DNA from: Xiphias gladius
Lineage: Eukaryota; Chordata; Actinopteri; Istiophoriformes; Xiphiidae
DNA length: 64,000 nucleotides
Reading direction: 5' to 3'
Assembly (NCBI RefSeq): GCF_016859285.1
Contig: NC_053416.1
Coordinates: forward strand, 531,501 to 595,500
Below the pieces are notes generated by a model, which did no database searches, was not told the origin of the DNA, and was given only the letters and a program-made list of their open reading frames with translations. The position numbers and the translations under genes are program-made. Of this stretch, positions 22,201 to 33,258 are shown one piece after another. Every line of letters begins with the position of its first letter. The stretch's first letter is position 1.

Positions 22201-23235
22201 CTTTCAGTTTCATCCTCCAGAACGTTAAGGATGATGCAGATGTTGGAGCTAAAAATACAGATCAGCTCAGAAAGCTGAACCGAAGGGAAACTTTTCAGTA
22301 TTTTGGAAACACGTATGTGATCATGTAGTCTGGTTTCTAGATGATGTCACATTTGAAAATGTTTCACAGAAACATCGATAACGTCTGATCAGCAAAACTG
22401 TGACGGGGTGGTTAGTGTGACGGCCTGCTGAGACTTATAGCTTAAAAAGGAATAAGATGAATGAAATTACTTTGTTGGGCCTCTAGCTCTGTTACAGTTA
22501 CTCCATCTAGAGAATATGGAAATAACCTGTCCTACAGTTGATATATAAAACAACAGTAGACAGAAGATCCTTTCAGATAAAAATGAATTTGAATTCTTTG
22601 TCGACCAGGAACATGTTCAAGATGTTTGCTGTTGCTGGCTGGTAAGAAGTTTGTGTTTAGCTAAAAGAGTCATGTGGAAGATCCGTGAATTTAAAATCAA
22701 CCGTTTTCTCTCTCGCACTCAACCGCCAAGCCTCTGCTCACGAACACATTCATTAAGCATCTGACATGATACAGAATTACTACACGGCACTTTGAGCTCA
22801 GGGTTTCTGCAGGTTCACCAAGTTACAATACGACACAGAACACAGATTGATACCTGATTCAATGTCAAGCCCATAGAATACTCATCAAACGTTGTACTTT
22901 CCAGTCGTACGCAACAATAATTCCTCATTATGTATAATAATAATACACGACCTGGACCTGGACAAGCAGCAGAGAATGGATGGAAAGATCGAAGAAATAA
23001 AAAAAACAGTTCATGTATTTCAGATCCACGTGAGAGTTTTACATGTGGTCAGAGGTCTGGACAGTCCTGGAGATTTACAGCCAGTTTGAGATTGTGTGTA
23101 TTTGATGAGGAACATTACTCCTACAACAGGCCGGAGCCAATATTCAAGACCTTTGTAAGTCGATGCTTTTTAAGACTCTGGAAGACCTGCAGACCTGATC
23201 CAGTACCTGACCTGAACTGTCCGGTCTTATAAACA
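19261..23235. other. Intergenic region between lcp2 and zmat2
   Basis: No gene supported. A piece at 19490-19560 (gtgaggtacttgtactttt..ttatacttctagtccac) belongs to the ACTTAAGTAAAG-type repeat. The remainder is unremarkable single-copy-looking sequence with only short, unsupported reading frames. Confidence 0.5.
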
Positions 23236-23236
23236 C

Positions 23237-23370
23237 CTGGTGACTCTCTCCCTGTCTCTGACGTAGCTAAAAGCAGCTCCACCGGTAAAACGCTGCCGAA
23301 GCCTCCATGACTCAGGATCAATGATCTGAGAATCAGAGACCAGTCACAGGAGACAGGTCCCTGCACAGTG
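23237..23370 (+). repeat. Left flank shared by both 32-bp minisatellites
   Basis: About 130 nt that is nearly identical to 44828-44960 in the same orientation (only a few substitutions), ending where the 32-bp array begins. It shows that the two arrays sit in copies of one repeat family. Confidence 0.88.
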
Positions 23371-24318
23371 AAGTACTTTTACTGTGACAATGGAACTACA
23401 GGAAGTACTTTTATAATGATAATGGCATTACATGAAGTACTTTTACTGTGATACTGGAACTACAGGAAGTACTTTTACTGTGATACTGGAACTACAGGAA
23501 GTACTTTTACCTGGATATTGTGACTACACAAAGTATTTTTACTGTGATACTGGGACTACATGAAGTACTTTTACTGTGATATTGTGACTACATTAAGTAC
23601 TCTTACTGCGATACTGGAACTACAGGTAGTACTTTTACTGTGATACTGGAACTACAGGAAGTACTTTTACTGTGATATTGTGACTACACAAAGTATTTTT
23701 ACTGTGATACTGGGACTACATGAAGTACTTTTACTGTGATATTGTGACTACATTAAGTACTCTTACTGCGATACTGGGACTACATTAAGTACTTTTACTG
23801 TGATATTGTGACTACACAAAGTATTTTTACTGTGATACTGGGACTACATGAAGTACTTTTACTGTGATATTGTGACTACATTAAGTACTCTTACTGCGAT
23901 ACTGGAACTACAGGAAGTATTTTTACAGTGATACTGGGACCACAGGAAGTACTTTTACTGTGATATTGTGACTACATTAAGTACTCTTACTGCGATACTG
24001 GAACTACAGGAAGTACTTTTACTGTGATACTGGAACTACAGGAAGTATTTTTACTGTGATACTGGGACCACAGGAAGTACTTTTACTGTGAAACTGACTA
24101 CATGAAGAACTTTTACTGTGATAATTTGACTACATTAAGTACTCTTACTGCGATACTGGAACTACAGGAAGTACTCTTACTGCGATACTGGAACTACAGG
24201 AAGTACTTTTACTGTGATATTGTGACTACATGAAGTGCTTTTACTGTGATATTGTGACTACATGAAGTACTTTTACTGCGATACTGGACCTACAGGAAGT
24301 ACTTTTACTGTGATACTT
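23371..24318 (+). repeat. 32-bp minisatellite array A, about 30 units
   Basis: Tandem 32-nt unit of the type actacaggaagtactttta followed by ctgtgatactgg. Variants include CACAAAGTATTTTT, CATTAAGTACTCTTACTGC and CATGAAGTACTTTT. A variant combination recurs at 23521, 23681 and 23809, spacings of 160 and 128 nt (5 and 4 units), so the array has higher-order structure. It ends in gtacttttacttaagtaaag, the signature of the common fish repeat. Confidence 0.95.
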
Positions 24319-24419
24319 TTCAGCATATTTCTGTTCTTAATGAGGACTTTTACTTGTACTCCAGTACTTTTACATTGTGGTATTAGTACTTTTACTTAAG
24401 TAAAGTTCTTCTTTAGTCT

Positions 24420-25990
24420 TAATACAAGCTGGTGCAGTTCATCATTGTACTTTGTGTTTCATCACAGGAGATAAATATTGTCCTCATCGCTGTGTACGAC
24501 ATGAAGACCTCGGTCGGTCCTGACTCTGCTGGGGCCTCCAGGTCCAGGTCCAGGTCCAGAGGTCAACTTCTAGCTTGAAGACCTGAACTGTTTTTTATAT
24601 TTGTTGCTCATTCGTTGTAAAGTTGTGTTTTATCAAATGTTTTTTTTGTGTGTAGAGTCACGAACAGACAGAAATCCTCAGGTACGGTTGTGTTTTCCAT
24701 CAGAGGGGAAGTGTCAGGCTGCAACCAGCAATAATCTTCATCATCAATACATCTGACAGTTCGTTTCTTTACTTATCGATTGTTGAGTGAATAAAATGCC
24801 CAGGTGGACATATTCTGAGGTCCCGTTTTATCTGAGCAACAGTCAAAAACCCAAAGACTCGGACTTTACTGTCAGAGAAAACCAGGCTACGTGTTCGCCA
24901 GAAGCCGGTGCCAGTGAGTTTTTCATTTTTAAATGATTAGTGGGTAATTTTCTGCCCGTCACCTGGAATGAATGAACAAATTACAGAAAATCTAAGACCC
25001 CGAATGTCTCGTCCCACTGACCTTCTGCAGAGGAGGAACGCGAATCTGTTTAGCGTGTGTGACGCCGTCCGTCCGGTCACGTCTCAGGTCTGACTTGTGA
25101 AGCAGATCCGGATCTCAGTGAGAACGCCGATTTAAATGCAGCCTATACTGAGTCTGGGTGCTTGTGCTTTCAGTGATGGAAAATCGAGCTGTGATGGAGC
25201 GGATTAATGCCGCTGCTCACGAGCCGCCTCAGTCTGGTCAGTGATCAGCGCAGCGTTCAGAGGGAAGAAAACCAACTTCCTCTTCTTCTTCCTGTTGATT
25301 TCAAGCTGCTGCACAAAAAAAGAAACCCCAAAAACAACCTCTGTCACTAGCAGGCTGACGGCCGACAGCAACCAGGACCCTCCGCGTCCAGGAAAACCCC
25401 GGCAGGGCCAGACCAAGTGGCATCTGCAAAAGGGTCTGGGGGGGGGGCCGGACCGAGAAGAGCGAATAAACATGAGCTCACTGATTGGTCGGGTGTCCCT
25501 CGTAAAATTCCCATTTCAGTAGTTTCACCTTTCTCCACGTGGTCTGACAGGGTCTGACATGTATTCTGTATATTACGGCTTCAACGTTATTAGAGATGCA
25601 ACATCGCTACACAGCCAACGTTGGCTTTAGCATCTGTTGGTTCTTTGTCCTCCTGAGTCCCGGCACAGTGATACTCTAGACGACGGCGTTCTCTTTCCCT
25701 CCATTTCCCTGAGTCAGAAACAACCTTACTCATCATGGCAGCAGCTGGAAACAGGAGGATTTAAATTCCACACTCTGGGATTTTATTTTGGTCCAAATAA
25801 AGTCTGTGTCTCTGCAGAGGTTCAGTGGTTCGTACATTCACACACTGTTGGGTTTGAGGACGACAGAGATCAGAAATGGTCCCTGAAGGCATCTCAAAAA
25901 CACAGACGAGCCTCCGGCACGCTCGTCATGGTGCATTCACTGACACAAACGGCGACAGCAGCAGCTGATAAATCAGAGAACGACCAAGTG
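24420..25990. other. Intergenic, downstream of zmat2
   Basis: No gene seen. About 24718-24800 (ggctgcaaccagcaataatc..cttatcgattg) resembles the inverse of the fish ATCGATTAATCGTTGCAGCTC repeat. Confidence 0.45.
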
Positions 25991-26011
25991 GAAACAAAGA
26001 AAAACAGAGCA

Positions 26012-26017
26012 TTTATT
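26012..26017 (-). terminator. zmat2: Candidate zmat2 polyadenylation signal
   Basis: AATAAA on minus (tttatt on plus), about 805 nt past the zmat2 stop. Other hexamers may exist nearby; chosen by position only. Confidence 0.4.
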
Positions 26018-26821
26018 AAAATCACAATTTCCACAACTTCAGTATCCTGATAAAACAGACGAACTCTGACACGTCGAAAAGAAAAGAACTGCTGCAGCTG
26101 TTTGAGCTTTTCTTTTTCTGACGTCACAAATAAAGATTGAACAAGTTAAAATTCAGTTTGTTGATATTTGTAATCCAACTCCTGGTATCAAAAATTCAGT
26201 TAATTCATTAAAACTACACTACTGAGAAAAAAAATATGAATCTTTGTATCTGAACTTTGTATTTTAATGAATTCAGATGTATTTTTGTGTGAAGGAGAAG
26301 TGAAGAAAAGCTCAAACTGCTGAAAGCGTTTCTGTGGTTTCTGATACTTTAATCGTTTTATCTGCAGGAACCTAAACGCGTCGCCCTCTGACTTCTTATC
26401 ATCGCAAAGGAAACTTCTGCAGATTTGTTTTTTGTCTCATTTTTGTCGCTCCGTCCATCGTTTCTCTCAGTTCTGACAACTTCTCACTCACAAACATTTA
26501 GAAGATCTCACTTTCATTTTCACTCGTGTCTGTGACAGGAAGCTGTGAGAGCAAATGTCACCAGAACAGACAGAGTGATGGATAAAACTACCAAAATAAG
26601 AGCCTGGCTGTAAAGAAAAAAGTGAAAGTCTGAACCAGGACAATGAGCGGGACGTCAGGACTGTGGAGAAATGACCGCAGCCTGCAGCAGGACTCCTCCA
26701 TCCTGTGTTTACAGTCTGGTTCTGGTCTGAAACTCCAGCTGACTGAAAGGGGGGCGGCACAAAAACCAGATTCCTGTCCCGGTGCAAAGTGGTCCTCAGC
26801 CTGGAGTCGAGCTGCAGAGCC

Positions 26822-28207
26822 TCAGTGACTCTTCTTGGACGAGCCGAAGCCTGAGAAACCCATGACGGCCGCCATCTCATCGTCCTCCTCGAAGTCCACG
26901 TCCTCCTCTGCCCGACGCTTCCTCTCCTTCTGCTTCTCCTTCTTGTAGGCCTTCGCCTTCTCCTCCTGACAAAGCAGCAACACACACACACACACACACA
27001 GTCATCCTGGCCAACTTTACGCTTAGAGGTGTTCTGCTGACGTTGTGTGTGTCATGCTTCCTTTACGGCAGATTACGGTTTTAGACCTGGTGACAGATGC
27101 TCTGAGGGTCTGGTACCAGACACCGTTTTCTTGGCCCCGATCCCGATCTGAACCCTTTAATATTGCTCATACAAAGTCTGATTAGATAGTTATTTCTTCA
27201 ATTGACCTAAATGTTGATGAAATATGTATCTGACACATTGAAAACACACGTTTCAGGTCTTGCTGAGTTTGAATGGGTCTGAGACAGCTACACGTGGTCC
27301 ATGTGAGACCTCTGCTGGTTATTATAACGCACGGCTTATAAATTAGAAGACTGTTTTTGGCTGACTAGAGTCTGTTGGGCAGGAGTTCGCTCTCTTGATT
27401 GACTCAGCTTGATTTGCGTCCAAAGAGGTTCCAAATATTTTCTTTACAAATGTATTTCAATGGAAGCGAACAACCTTCTGTAGACTCTGACTGTGTGACA
27501 CGCTCTGGTACAACACCACCACTAAGGTCTGCACAGGCACAGGATTAATTGCCGCATTTTGCGTCTCATTTTGGTTCTAGGCTTCTTTCAGCCTAAACTC
27601 AGTGGGTTTCAATCTTGTTTGAAAGCAGTTTGCTGAAGTCTGACTGAAATGCTCGTTCTTGGTCTTGACTAACACTGGACTAAAATGCTAAAACGTTCTT
27701 TTTTTGTCAACTCCTCTGATCACTAAAACCAAAAAAGACGAAAACATCTACGGTCTTGTTTAACAAGGACGAGAGCTAAATGAGTTTCAGTGACTCTGAG
27801 TGAGACTAACATGAGCTGTTGATCTCAGGACTCCGACTAAATCTGAACGTAGCCGACAGAATTAACGCTGGAGGTGAACTGCTCCGGCAGAAACAGACAG
27901 GTCAGATATGATAGCGGAGCAAAGCGCCGGAGTCCGGCAGCAACAACAGAAACAGATCAGGAGGACGTCAGACGCCAAGCCGAGACTTCTCTAAGAGCAT
28001 GGGTGGGACACTTCCTGTCCAGCAGGGGGCGTGCCGGGTCCCTCCTCACCTCCTCCCGCAGCTCCTTCATGCGCTCCTCGAAGTCGTACTCCTTCTGCTT
28101 CTCCTCCAGCTTCTTCTTGTTCACCTCGAAACGTTTCTTCACCTGATCCAGAGACGAACGCTCCACCCGCATCGACATGCCCAGGTTCCTCTGGTCTGCA
28201 CGCGCAA

Positions 28208-28244
<37 letters not shown>

Positions 28245-31200
28245 TTGTTTCACTTTACAAGCAGCTGGCCCCTACGTCTTGATATTGTGGTTTACTGTAT
28301 TTCATGTATTTTCATTGTATTCTCTTTGTGGCCTTTACTGAGAGTTTGTATGAGACTCCTATAAAATATCATTATTTCTGCTCCTGTGTGAAGCACCAAC
28401 CGCTTGACGTCTGTTTGTAAACGACTCTCGTCTCCAGTATTTTGTCAACCTGCGGCTTCACCTCATAAACCGAATGAAATGAGTTTCTTTGTTTAAGGGG
28501 ACCTGAGGCCGGCAGTTGGACCCTCTTGCACAGATGTGAACTCACGTTTCTTGCCGTTGATGTGATCCAAAAAGTTGATGGAGTCTTTCACTACGCAGTC
28601 ACAGACATTACAGTAATAACTGTAAGAGAAGAAGAAGAAGAAAACAGCCGATCAGAGCGAGGCGGCGGACGACAAAAACTACAATTGAGACAAAAGCTTC
28701 ACATTTAGATCAGACTCAGCTGATGATTCTCTGTCGGTTCATCACTACCACAGACTCCTTTCACGCTGTCATTTCATACATTGTTAGAAAAGTATTGCTC
28801 ATAGCTGCTTTAAACTCTGATGTCTATGAGATGTTGGACTAAAATGTGGTTTTGGTGTCAGTTTCAGACGACGTTTGCAGGTTTCACGATGAAGCTGCTC
28901 GTACCCGCCCATCTCAGCCTGAGGAGTGGTCTTGGTGATGACGATGGTCTTCCCCAGTTTGGACTCCAGATCCACCTTATAGTCTCTGTGACGCAGGAGG
29001 TCCCGCTTAACCGGCGGAGCCACCTTCCCTGAAAGAGAGAGAGGTTATTCATCTGTTAGTTAAAGGGAGAACTATTAATGATGACAAACAGGAGGTGCAG
29101 CCAGACAGGCTGAGTCCAGCATTTTAATGATCAGTTTATCATGTGGGGCATTTCTCAAACTCCAAACTGATCCAGTTTCCCAGAGGTAACGATTCAGACA
29201 TTTAGTATAATTTTTGTCTTTTGCCACAGTTACTGAAAACAGTGGAGTATAGACAGAGGAGAAAAGTTAAGATCCAGAAAAACCCGTTAACATTACACAC
29301 AACCTTCCAATTTCATTCTCCAACTCAGGTTTGAAAAATAAATGACCTCTGGTCCTGTCAGGGAAGTTTTCATATAAGCATTTTCATCTCCTCACCATCT
29401 CTCCTCTCTCTGTCTCGCTCCTCAGCCAGTCGTTTCTGAGCAAGGTTTTCATACTCGTCTTTGTCCCATTTCCGACGGAAGTCATTCTTACTGGACTGAA
29501 GGAGGAGACGGAGAGAGTCAAGAGTCAGACAAGAAACAGCCACAGTCATACATGAAAAACAGCAAAAAAGAAACGGCAGTTATTACCAAGAAATGTCGAG
29601 TAACGGCAAGAAAAACTTAAACCTGCAAACTTTCATCCGGAAATACTGTGAAGCTCAGAATCGGCAATGATGAGGATGATACGTTTATATACAGTCTCAG
29701 ACAGTTATTTCATATCTTCTGCAGTAGTGTGTCAGTAGGAAATGTCCTATTTTAGATTTACAAACTGTGAAATAACGGTGAGATTTTATTAAAAGTAACA
29801 GAGATAAAAACTTTGAGGCGTACTGCCCAGTGCATGAACCAACTCGTCGACCAAACAGGTGCTAATGAACGACAACGTCATACGAAGGTCGAACCGAAAT
29901 CCTGACGTGAAACAGAGGGATGCGTAGGAGGAACGAAACTGGCTGAGGGACAGAGACTGAAGAAGTGATCTGACACCATGGCAACAAGACACCAGCTGTT
30001 CATCCTGCATCAGTCCAGATGTGCTGTCCAAGCTCTTCTGCAGAAGCACACAGAAACGGCAGGTTGAGGACCAGAAGCTGCCTTGGCTTCAAAAAGTCCA
30101 GCGGCACCATCGGCTCAGACCTGACAGAAACCACTGGGACCCAGGTAGACCATCTCCAGTCCAGAGAAGTCCGGTCAGGGCTGGTCTTTTTGGAAGACCT
30201 GCAGCCAAAAAGCCTATAATATGGAACCAAAGCCAAGCGACTCACCTGTGCACCAAAACACAAGAATTGTGCTGCAGAGAAGAGGCAGCAGGAGCTCTGG
30301 ACTGATGAGTCAACATTTGAAATATTTGGCTCTAACACAAGCAGTTGGTTCACTGAAGGGCTGGAGAGCACTGCAAGGACCAGAGTCTGCAGGACACAGT
30401 GAAAAGTGGTGGAGGTTCCTGCAGGCTGGGGGCTGAGTTTCTGCCAATGGAGCTGGGGATCTGGTCAGAATCAGTGTCTCCTCAACGCTGAGAAGCACAG
30501 GCAGGTTCTTCTCCACCTTAACTCCCATCAGGAGGCGTCTGATCGCCCCCCATTCAGTCTGCGGCAGGACAACGAGTCCAAACACGCAGCCGGAGTCATA
30601 GAGGACTAACTTCAGAGACCAGAAGAACCAGGAGTCCTGCAGCAGGTGGTCTGGACCCCACAGAGCCCAGAGCCCAACATGATGGAGTCAATCTGGGACC
30701 ACATGAAGGGACAGAAGACACTGAGACAGACTGAATCCACAGGGGAACCAAGGCAGGTTCTCCAAGATGCTGGAACAACCTACCTGCCAAGAACCTGGAA
30801 AACTATGTGCAGGTGGATCAAGGAGAACTGGTGCTGGTTTAAGGGGGGGTCACACTGAATACTGATCTGATTTAGGTTTTTTTTCTCTTTACTGTATTTT
30901 GGATGAAGTTCACTGAGAAATAAAGCTAGTCATGACTTTACTTTAGAAAAATACTCACTTTACCTTTAGTGCCTAAAAATTTTCCAATTCTAGATAATAA
31001 TATATATTTCTTGATAATGTAACAGCAGTATTGTATTTATTATTTGTCACTTCTGTTTTATGTTATAAGTTATATGTTCTTGTTCTGCTTTTTGTTTTAG
31101 GTGGATTTCTCGTGAATTTAATCTAAAATATTAAATGTACATTTTCCGATCATGTCTTCGTGCTTTTATTCTGAAGGAGCTCGGAGGCCTTGTTGTTTGT

Positions 31201-31560
31201 GGCTGCTAGCGGCTATGCTAACCCTTGGCAGCAGACACGAAGGAAAAAACAGCCGGACTCGTCTCTGAAGAACCGGTGGAACAGCGGTAGAAAACGGCGC
31301 GATGTCCAAGAGGAACCGAAAACTTCTACTCTGTTGTTTATTAGCCGGCTAGCCGTCGTTAGCCGTTAGCTGACGCGCCGGAACCGGGCGCTCGAAACGG
31401 TCTTTAAACACTTTAAACGGATCCTTTCTATGCTGTTAGCAGCGCTGATAAACAGTCACGCACACGATTAAGTCACAACCTCGTTACATGCAAGTCTTTT
31501 TATACTTTTAACACCAAAAACAACCTCAGACCAGGAACTCACCCCGCTGCCGGACGCCAT
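26822..31560 (-). CDS. zmat2: Zinc finger matrin-type 2 (SNU23 homologue)
   Basis: Component of the spliceosomal B complex, the vertebrate homologue of yeast Snu23. Coding exons: 31560-31543, 29495-29396, 29028-28905, 28619-28546, 28195-28050, 26965-26822, giving 606 nt and 201 aa (human 199). Start MASGSG, then [62 protein letters not shown]1-type C2H2 finger follows ([20 protein letters not shown]), then a charged helix ([20 protein letters not shown]) and the C-terminus [18 protein letters not shown]. All phases chain. The acceptors of exons 5 and 6 have TG repeats about 13-14 nt away. The promoter is shared in space with slbp2 (head-to-head, 1.7 kb). Near-identity to human makes the call secure. 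Confidence 0.97.
26980..27000. repeat. (CA)n near zmat2 exon 6 acceptor
   Basis: Ten CA units on plus, (UG)n in the zmat2 transcript, about 13 nt upstream of the AG at 26967-26966. Confidence 0.95.
27001..28049 (-). other. zmat2: zmat2 intron 5 with two repeat remnants
   Basis: 27125-27260 shares phrases (gatcccgatctgaacccttt, atgtatctgacacattgaaa) with 48465-48565 in fam53c intron 2, so it is an interspersed repeat. 27655-27790 resembles the ACTAAAAC fish repeat. No coding exon. Confidence 0.55.
28211..28239. repeat. (CA)n near zmat2 exon 5 acceptor
   Basis: About 14 CA units on plus, 14 nt from the AG (28197-28196). In the transcript: (UG)n, then GCGUUUGCGCGUGCAG. Confidence 0.95.
28546..28619 (-). 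CDS. zmat2: zmat2 exon 4: zinc finger
   Basis: Encodes [20 protein letters not shown] then NGKK, with the second His completed across the exon 4/5 junction (KKHQRN). Cys-x2-Cys and His-x5-His spacing fits the U1-type C2H2 finger used for RNA or snRNP contact. Acceptor ctcttacag, donor gtgagt. Confidence 0.95.
29496..31542 (-). other. zmat2: zmat2 intron 1
   Basis: The first intron, 2.05 kb. It carries a decayed Tc1-type element (about 29940-30990) and a GC-richer, GCTAGC-rich segment at 31190-31440 next to exon 1 that may belong to the CpG-type promoter. Confidence 0.6.
29940..30990 (+). mobile_element. Decayed Tc1/mariner transposon copy
   Basis: Transposase pseudogene, broken by frameshifts and stops. 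Pieces in order: [19 protein letters not shown] (30.08 kb), [20 protein letters not shown] (30.29-30.35), [16 protein letters not shown] (30.56-30.61), [20 protein letters not shown] (30.64-30.71) and [20 protein letters not shown] (30.79-30.85). These show the W-T-D-E-S, Q-D-N-x-x-K-H and P-x(n)-E-x-x-W blocks of a Tc1-like DDE enzyme. A right-end remnant tttagtgcctaaaaattttc at 30965 resembles a fish Tc1 inverted terminal repeat; no left repeat was found. Inactive. Confidence 0.85.
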
Positions 31561-31672
31561 CTTGTTTCCTTAGTGACAGAGTACGGTAGTGGGAGTCGGA
31601 TTAAACGGTGAAGAGCGCCGCCTGCAGGAGCGGAGACACGGTACCGGACAAACCCGCTGGGAGAAAACGTTA
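31561..31672 (-). promoter_or_regulatory. zmat2: zmat2 proximal promoter and 5'UTR
   Basis: The roughly 110 nt between the zmat2 ATG (31560) and the terminal repeat of the Tc1 copy at 31673. The start site must lie here or within the element. No TATA box is obvious. Assignment by position. Confidence 0.4.
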
Positions 31673-32465
31673 CAGTGAGCACTTTATTAGGAACACCATG
31701 CTAACACTGGGTGGTTCCTCCCTTTGCTCCCGGATCAGCCTCAGGTCTTCGTGGCCTGGATTCCACCAGATGTGGGGAACTTTCCCCTGAGGTTCTGGTC
31801 CATGTTCACGTGACTGCATCGCGACATTTCTGCAGATTTGTCAGGCTGCCAGTCTCCCGTTCTACCACATCCCAGAGGTGCTCTACTGGATCCAGATGCT
31901 GTGACTGGGGGGGGGCACTGAAGTTCACTGAACCCACTGTCATGCTCACAAAACCAGTTTGTGACGTGGAGCTTTATCCTGCTGGAAGGAGCCATTAGAA
32001 GATGGTAAACTTCAGACCATGATTGGTTTGTATTAAGGGGCTAAAGTGTGTCACCGTTACACCACCACCACCAGGAGCCTGGACTGTTGACACAAGGCGG
32101 GTCCAGTCCATGGATTCATGCCGTTGAAGCCAAATTCTGACCCGACCATCTGCTGCCTCAGCAGAAGTCCAGATCCATCAGGCCAGGCTGACTTTTTCCG
32201 GTCTCCAACGGTCCAGTTCGGGTGAGCCCGTGTCCACTGCAGCCTCCGATCTCTGTTCAGGACTGGAACCTGACGTGGTCTTCTGCTGTTGTAGTCCATC
32301 CGCCTCATGGTTGGACGTGTTGTTGATCCTGAGAAGCTGTTCCGCTCCCCACAGTTGTAAAGACTGGTTACCTGAGTCGCCGTAGTCTTTCTGTCAGCTC
32401 CAACCAGTCCGGCCGTTCTCCTCTGACCTCTCTCATCAACGAGGTGTCTCCGTCCTCACTCGTCC
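31673..32465 (-). mobile_element. Truncated Tc1/mariner copy upstream of zmat2
   Basis: Begins with the inverted repeat cagtgagcactttattagga. The minus strand then carries a decayed Tc1-like transposase: RDRRLQWTRAHPNWTVGDRK with SGLLLRQQMVGSEFGFNG (32.1-32.3 kb) and NWFCEHDSGFSELQCPPP (31.89-31.96 kb). Internal stops and deletions break the frame, and the distal terminal repeat is missing. It differs from the copy in intron 1 and lies in the opposite orientation. Confidence 0.85.
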
Positions 32466-33065
32466 CTCTGTACAGATTAAAACGAGGCTTCTGCGGTCTG
32501 AGGGATTTCTGCCTTCTTTTGCACACACTTCGCTCCTTGTGGCTCCATGGGCAGCGTTTCTTTGCTGAACTGTGGCAGAGTGATAGCGACACAAAGAGCC
32601 AATTTCATACTAAACACTTAGTCAGCGGCAGAAGAAGGACTCAGATCTTTTAGGTAAGAGAAGAAACACCACAGTGTAGAAATACCCTGCATTCAAAATG
32701 TTATTTCAGTGAAAGTACACAAGCACCAGCATCGCATTATACTTAAGGAGCCAAAAGTAAAAGAAGTGAAGCAGAACAATGTCAGTCACTGGATCATAAT
32801 TATCGGTGCCTTAATGTGTTCATCACTTCAATGCTGCAGCTGGTGAGGCTTTTTATCAATAAAGTTTTATCTTACTTTAACCCGTAATCACGCATTTATT
32901 TGTTTATTTGTAACGTAGGCTATTTATTATTTTGATATTATTGATAAGAATCTGCAAAGGACCTAAAGTCAATAATCAAATGTAGAGTAGAAGTATCGAT
33001 TTTCCAAAAATGTAAGTAAGTACAAGTACCTGAGAACTGTCACTTGAGTAAATGTATTGAGTTAC
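32466..33065. repeat. Intergenic DNA with ACTTAAGTAAAG-type repeat
   Basis: From about 32690 to 33065 the phrases gtcacttgagtaaatgtatt and gagttactttccaac mark the common fish repeat, ending just before the slbp2 promoter. Confidence 0.5.
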
Positions 33066-33099
33066 TTTCCAACGCCGTACTCCTCCGGGGCGGGCCCTT

Positions 33100-33258
33100 A
33101 TCTGTAGTCCGACGGCATCACCTGCGGACCGGATCGCGCAGCACAGGTGACTCGGGCAGGCCCCGCCCCCCTCAGGTGCGGCTCATTAAAAAGCTGTGAG
33201 AGCGGAACGATGGCGTCTGTCCGTCTGAAGTGAAGGCGCCAAACTTAAAACCGCAAAA
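33100..33258 (+). promoter_or_regulatory. slbp2: slbp2 promoter
   Basis: Compact promoter upstream of the slbp2 ATG. It has GC boxes (33087-33094, 33161-33169), three CACCTG/CAGGTG E-boxes (33119-33124, 33144-33149, 33173-33178), a TATA-like ATTAAAAA (33185-33192) and an E2F-like GGCGCCAAAC (33235-33244). CAGGTG-class E-boxes are the binding type of the oocyte factor FIGLA, which fits an oocyte-expressed gene. Motifs are seen; binding is inferred. Confidence 0.55.
33210..33233 (+). other. Short upstream ORF before slbp2
   Basis: ATG at 33210 reads MASVRLK then TGA, 25 nt before the slbp2 ATG at 33259. It is in the 5'UTR if the TATA-like box at 33185 sets the start site. Confidence 0.4.

Noticed and set aside
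23371-24318. CRISPR-like array
   Set aside because: Contiguous 32-bp units with no unique spacers, in a vertebrate genome; it is a minisatellite. The same holds for 44957-45945 and 57262-57905.
26488-26997. 169-aa minus-strand frame rich in arginine
   Set aside because: Wrong frame across zmat2 exon 6 and its TG repeat; the true frame gives [12 protein letters not shown].
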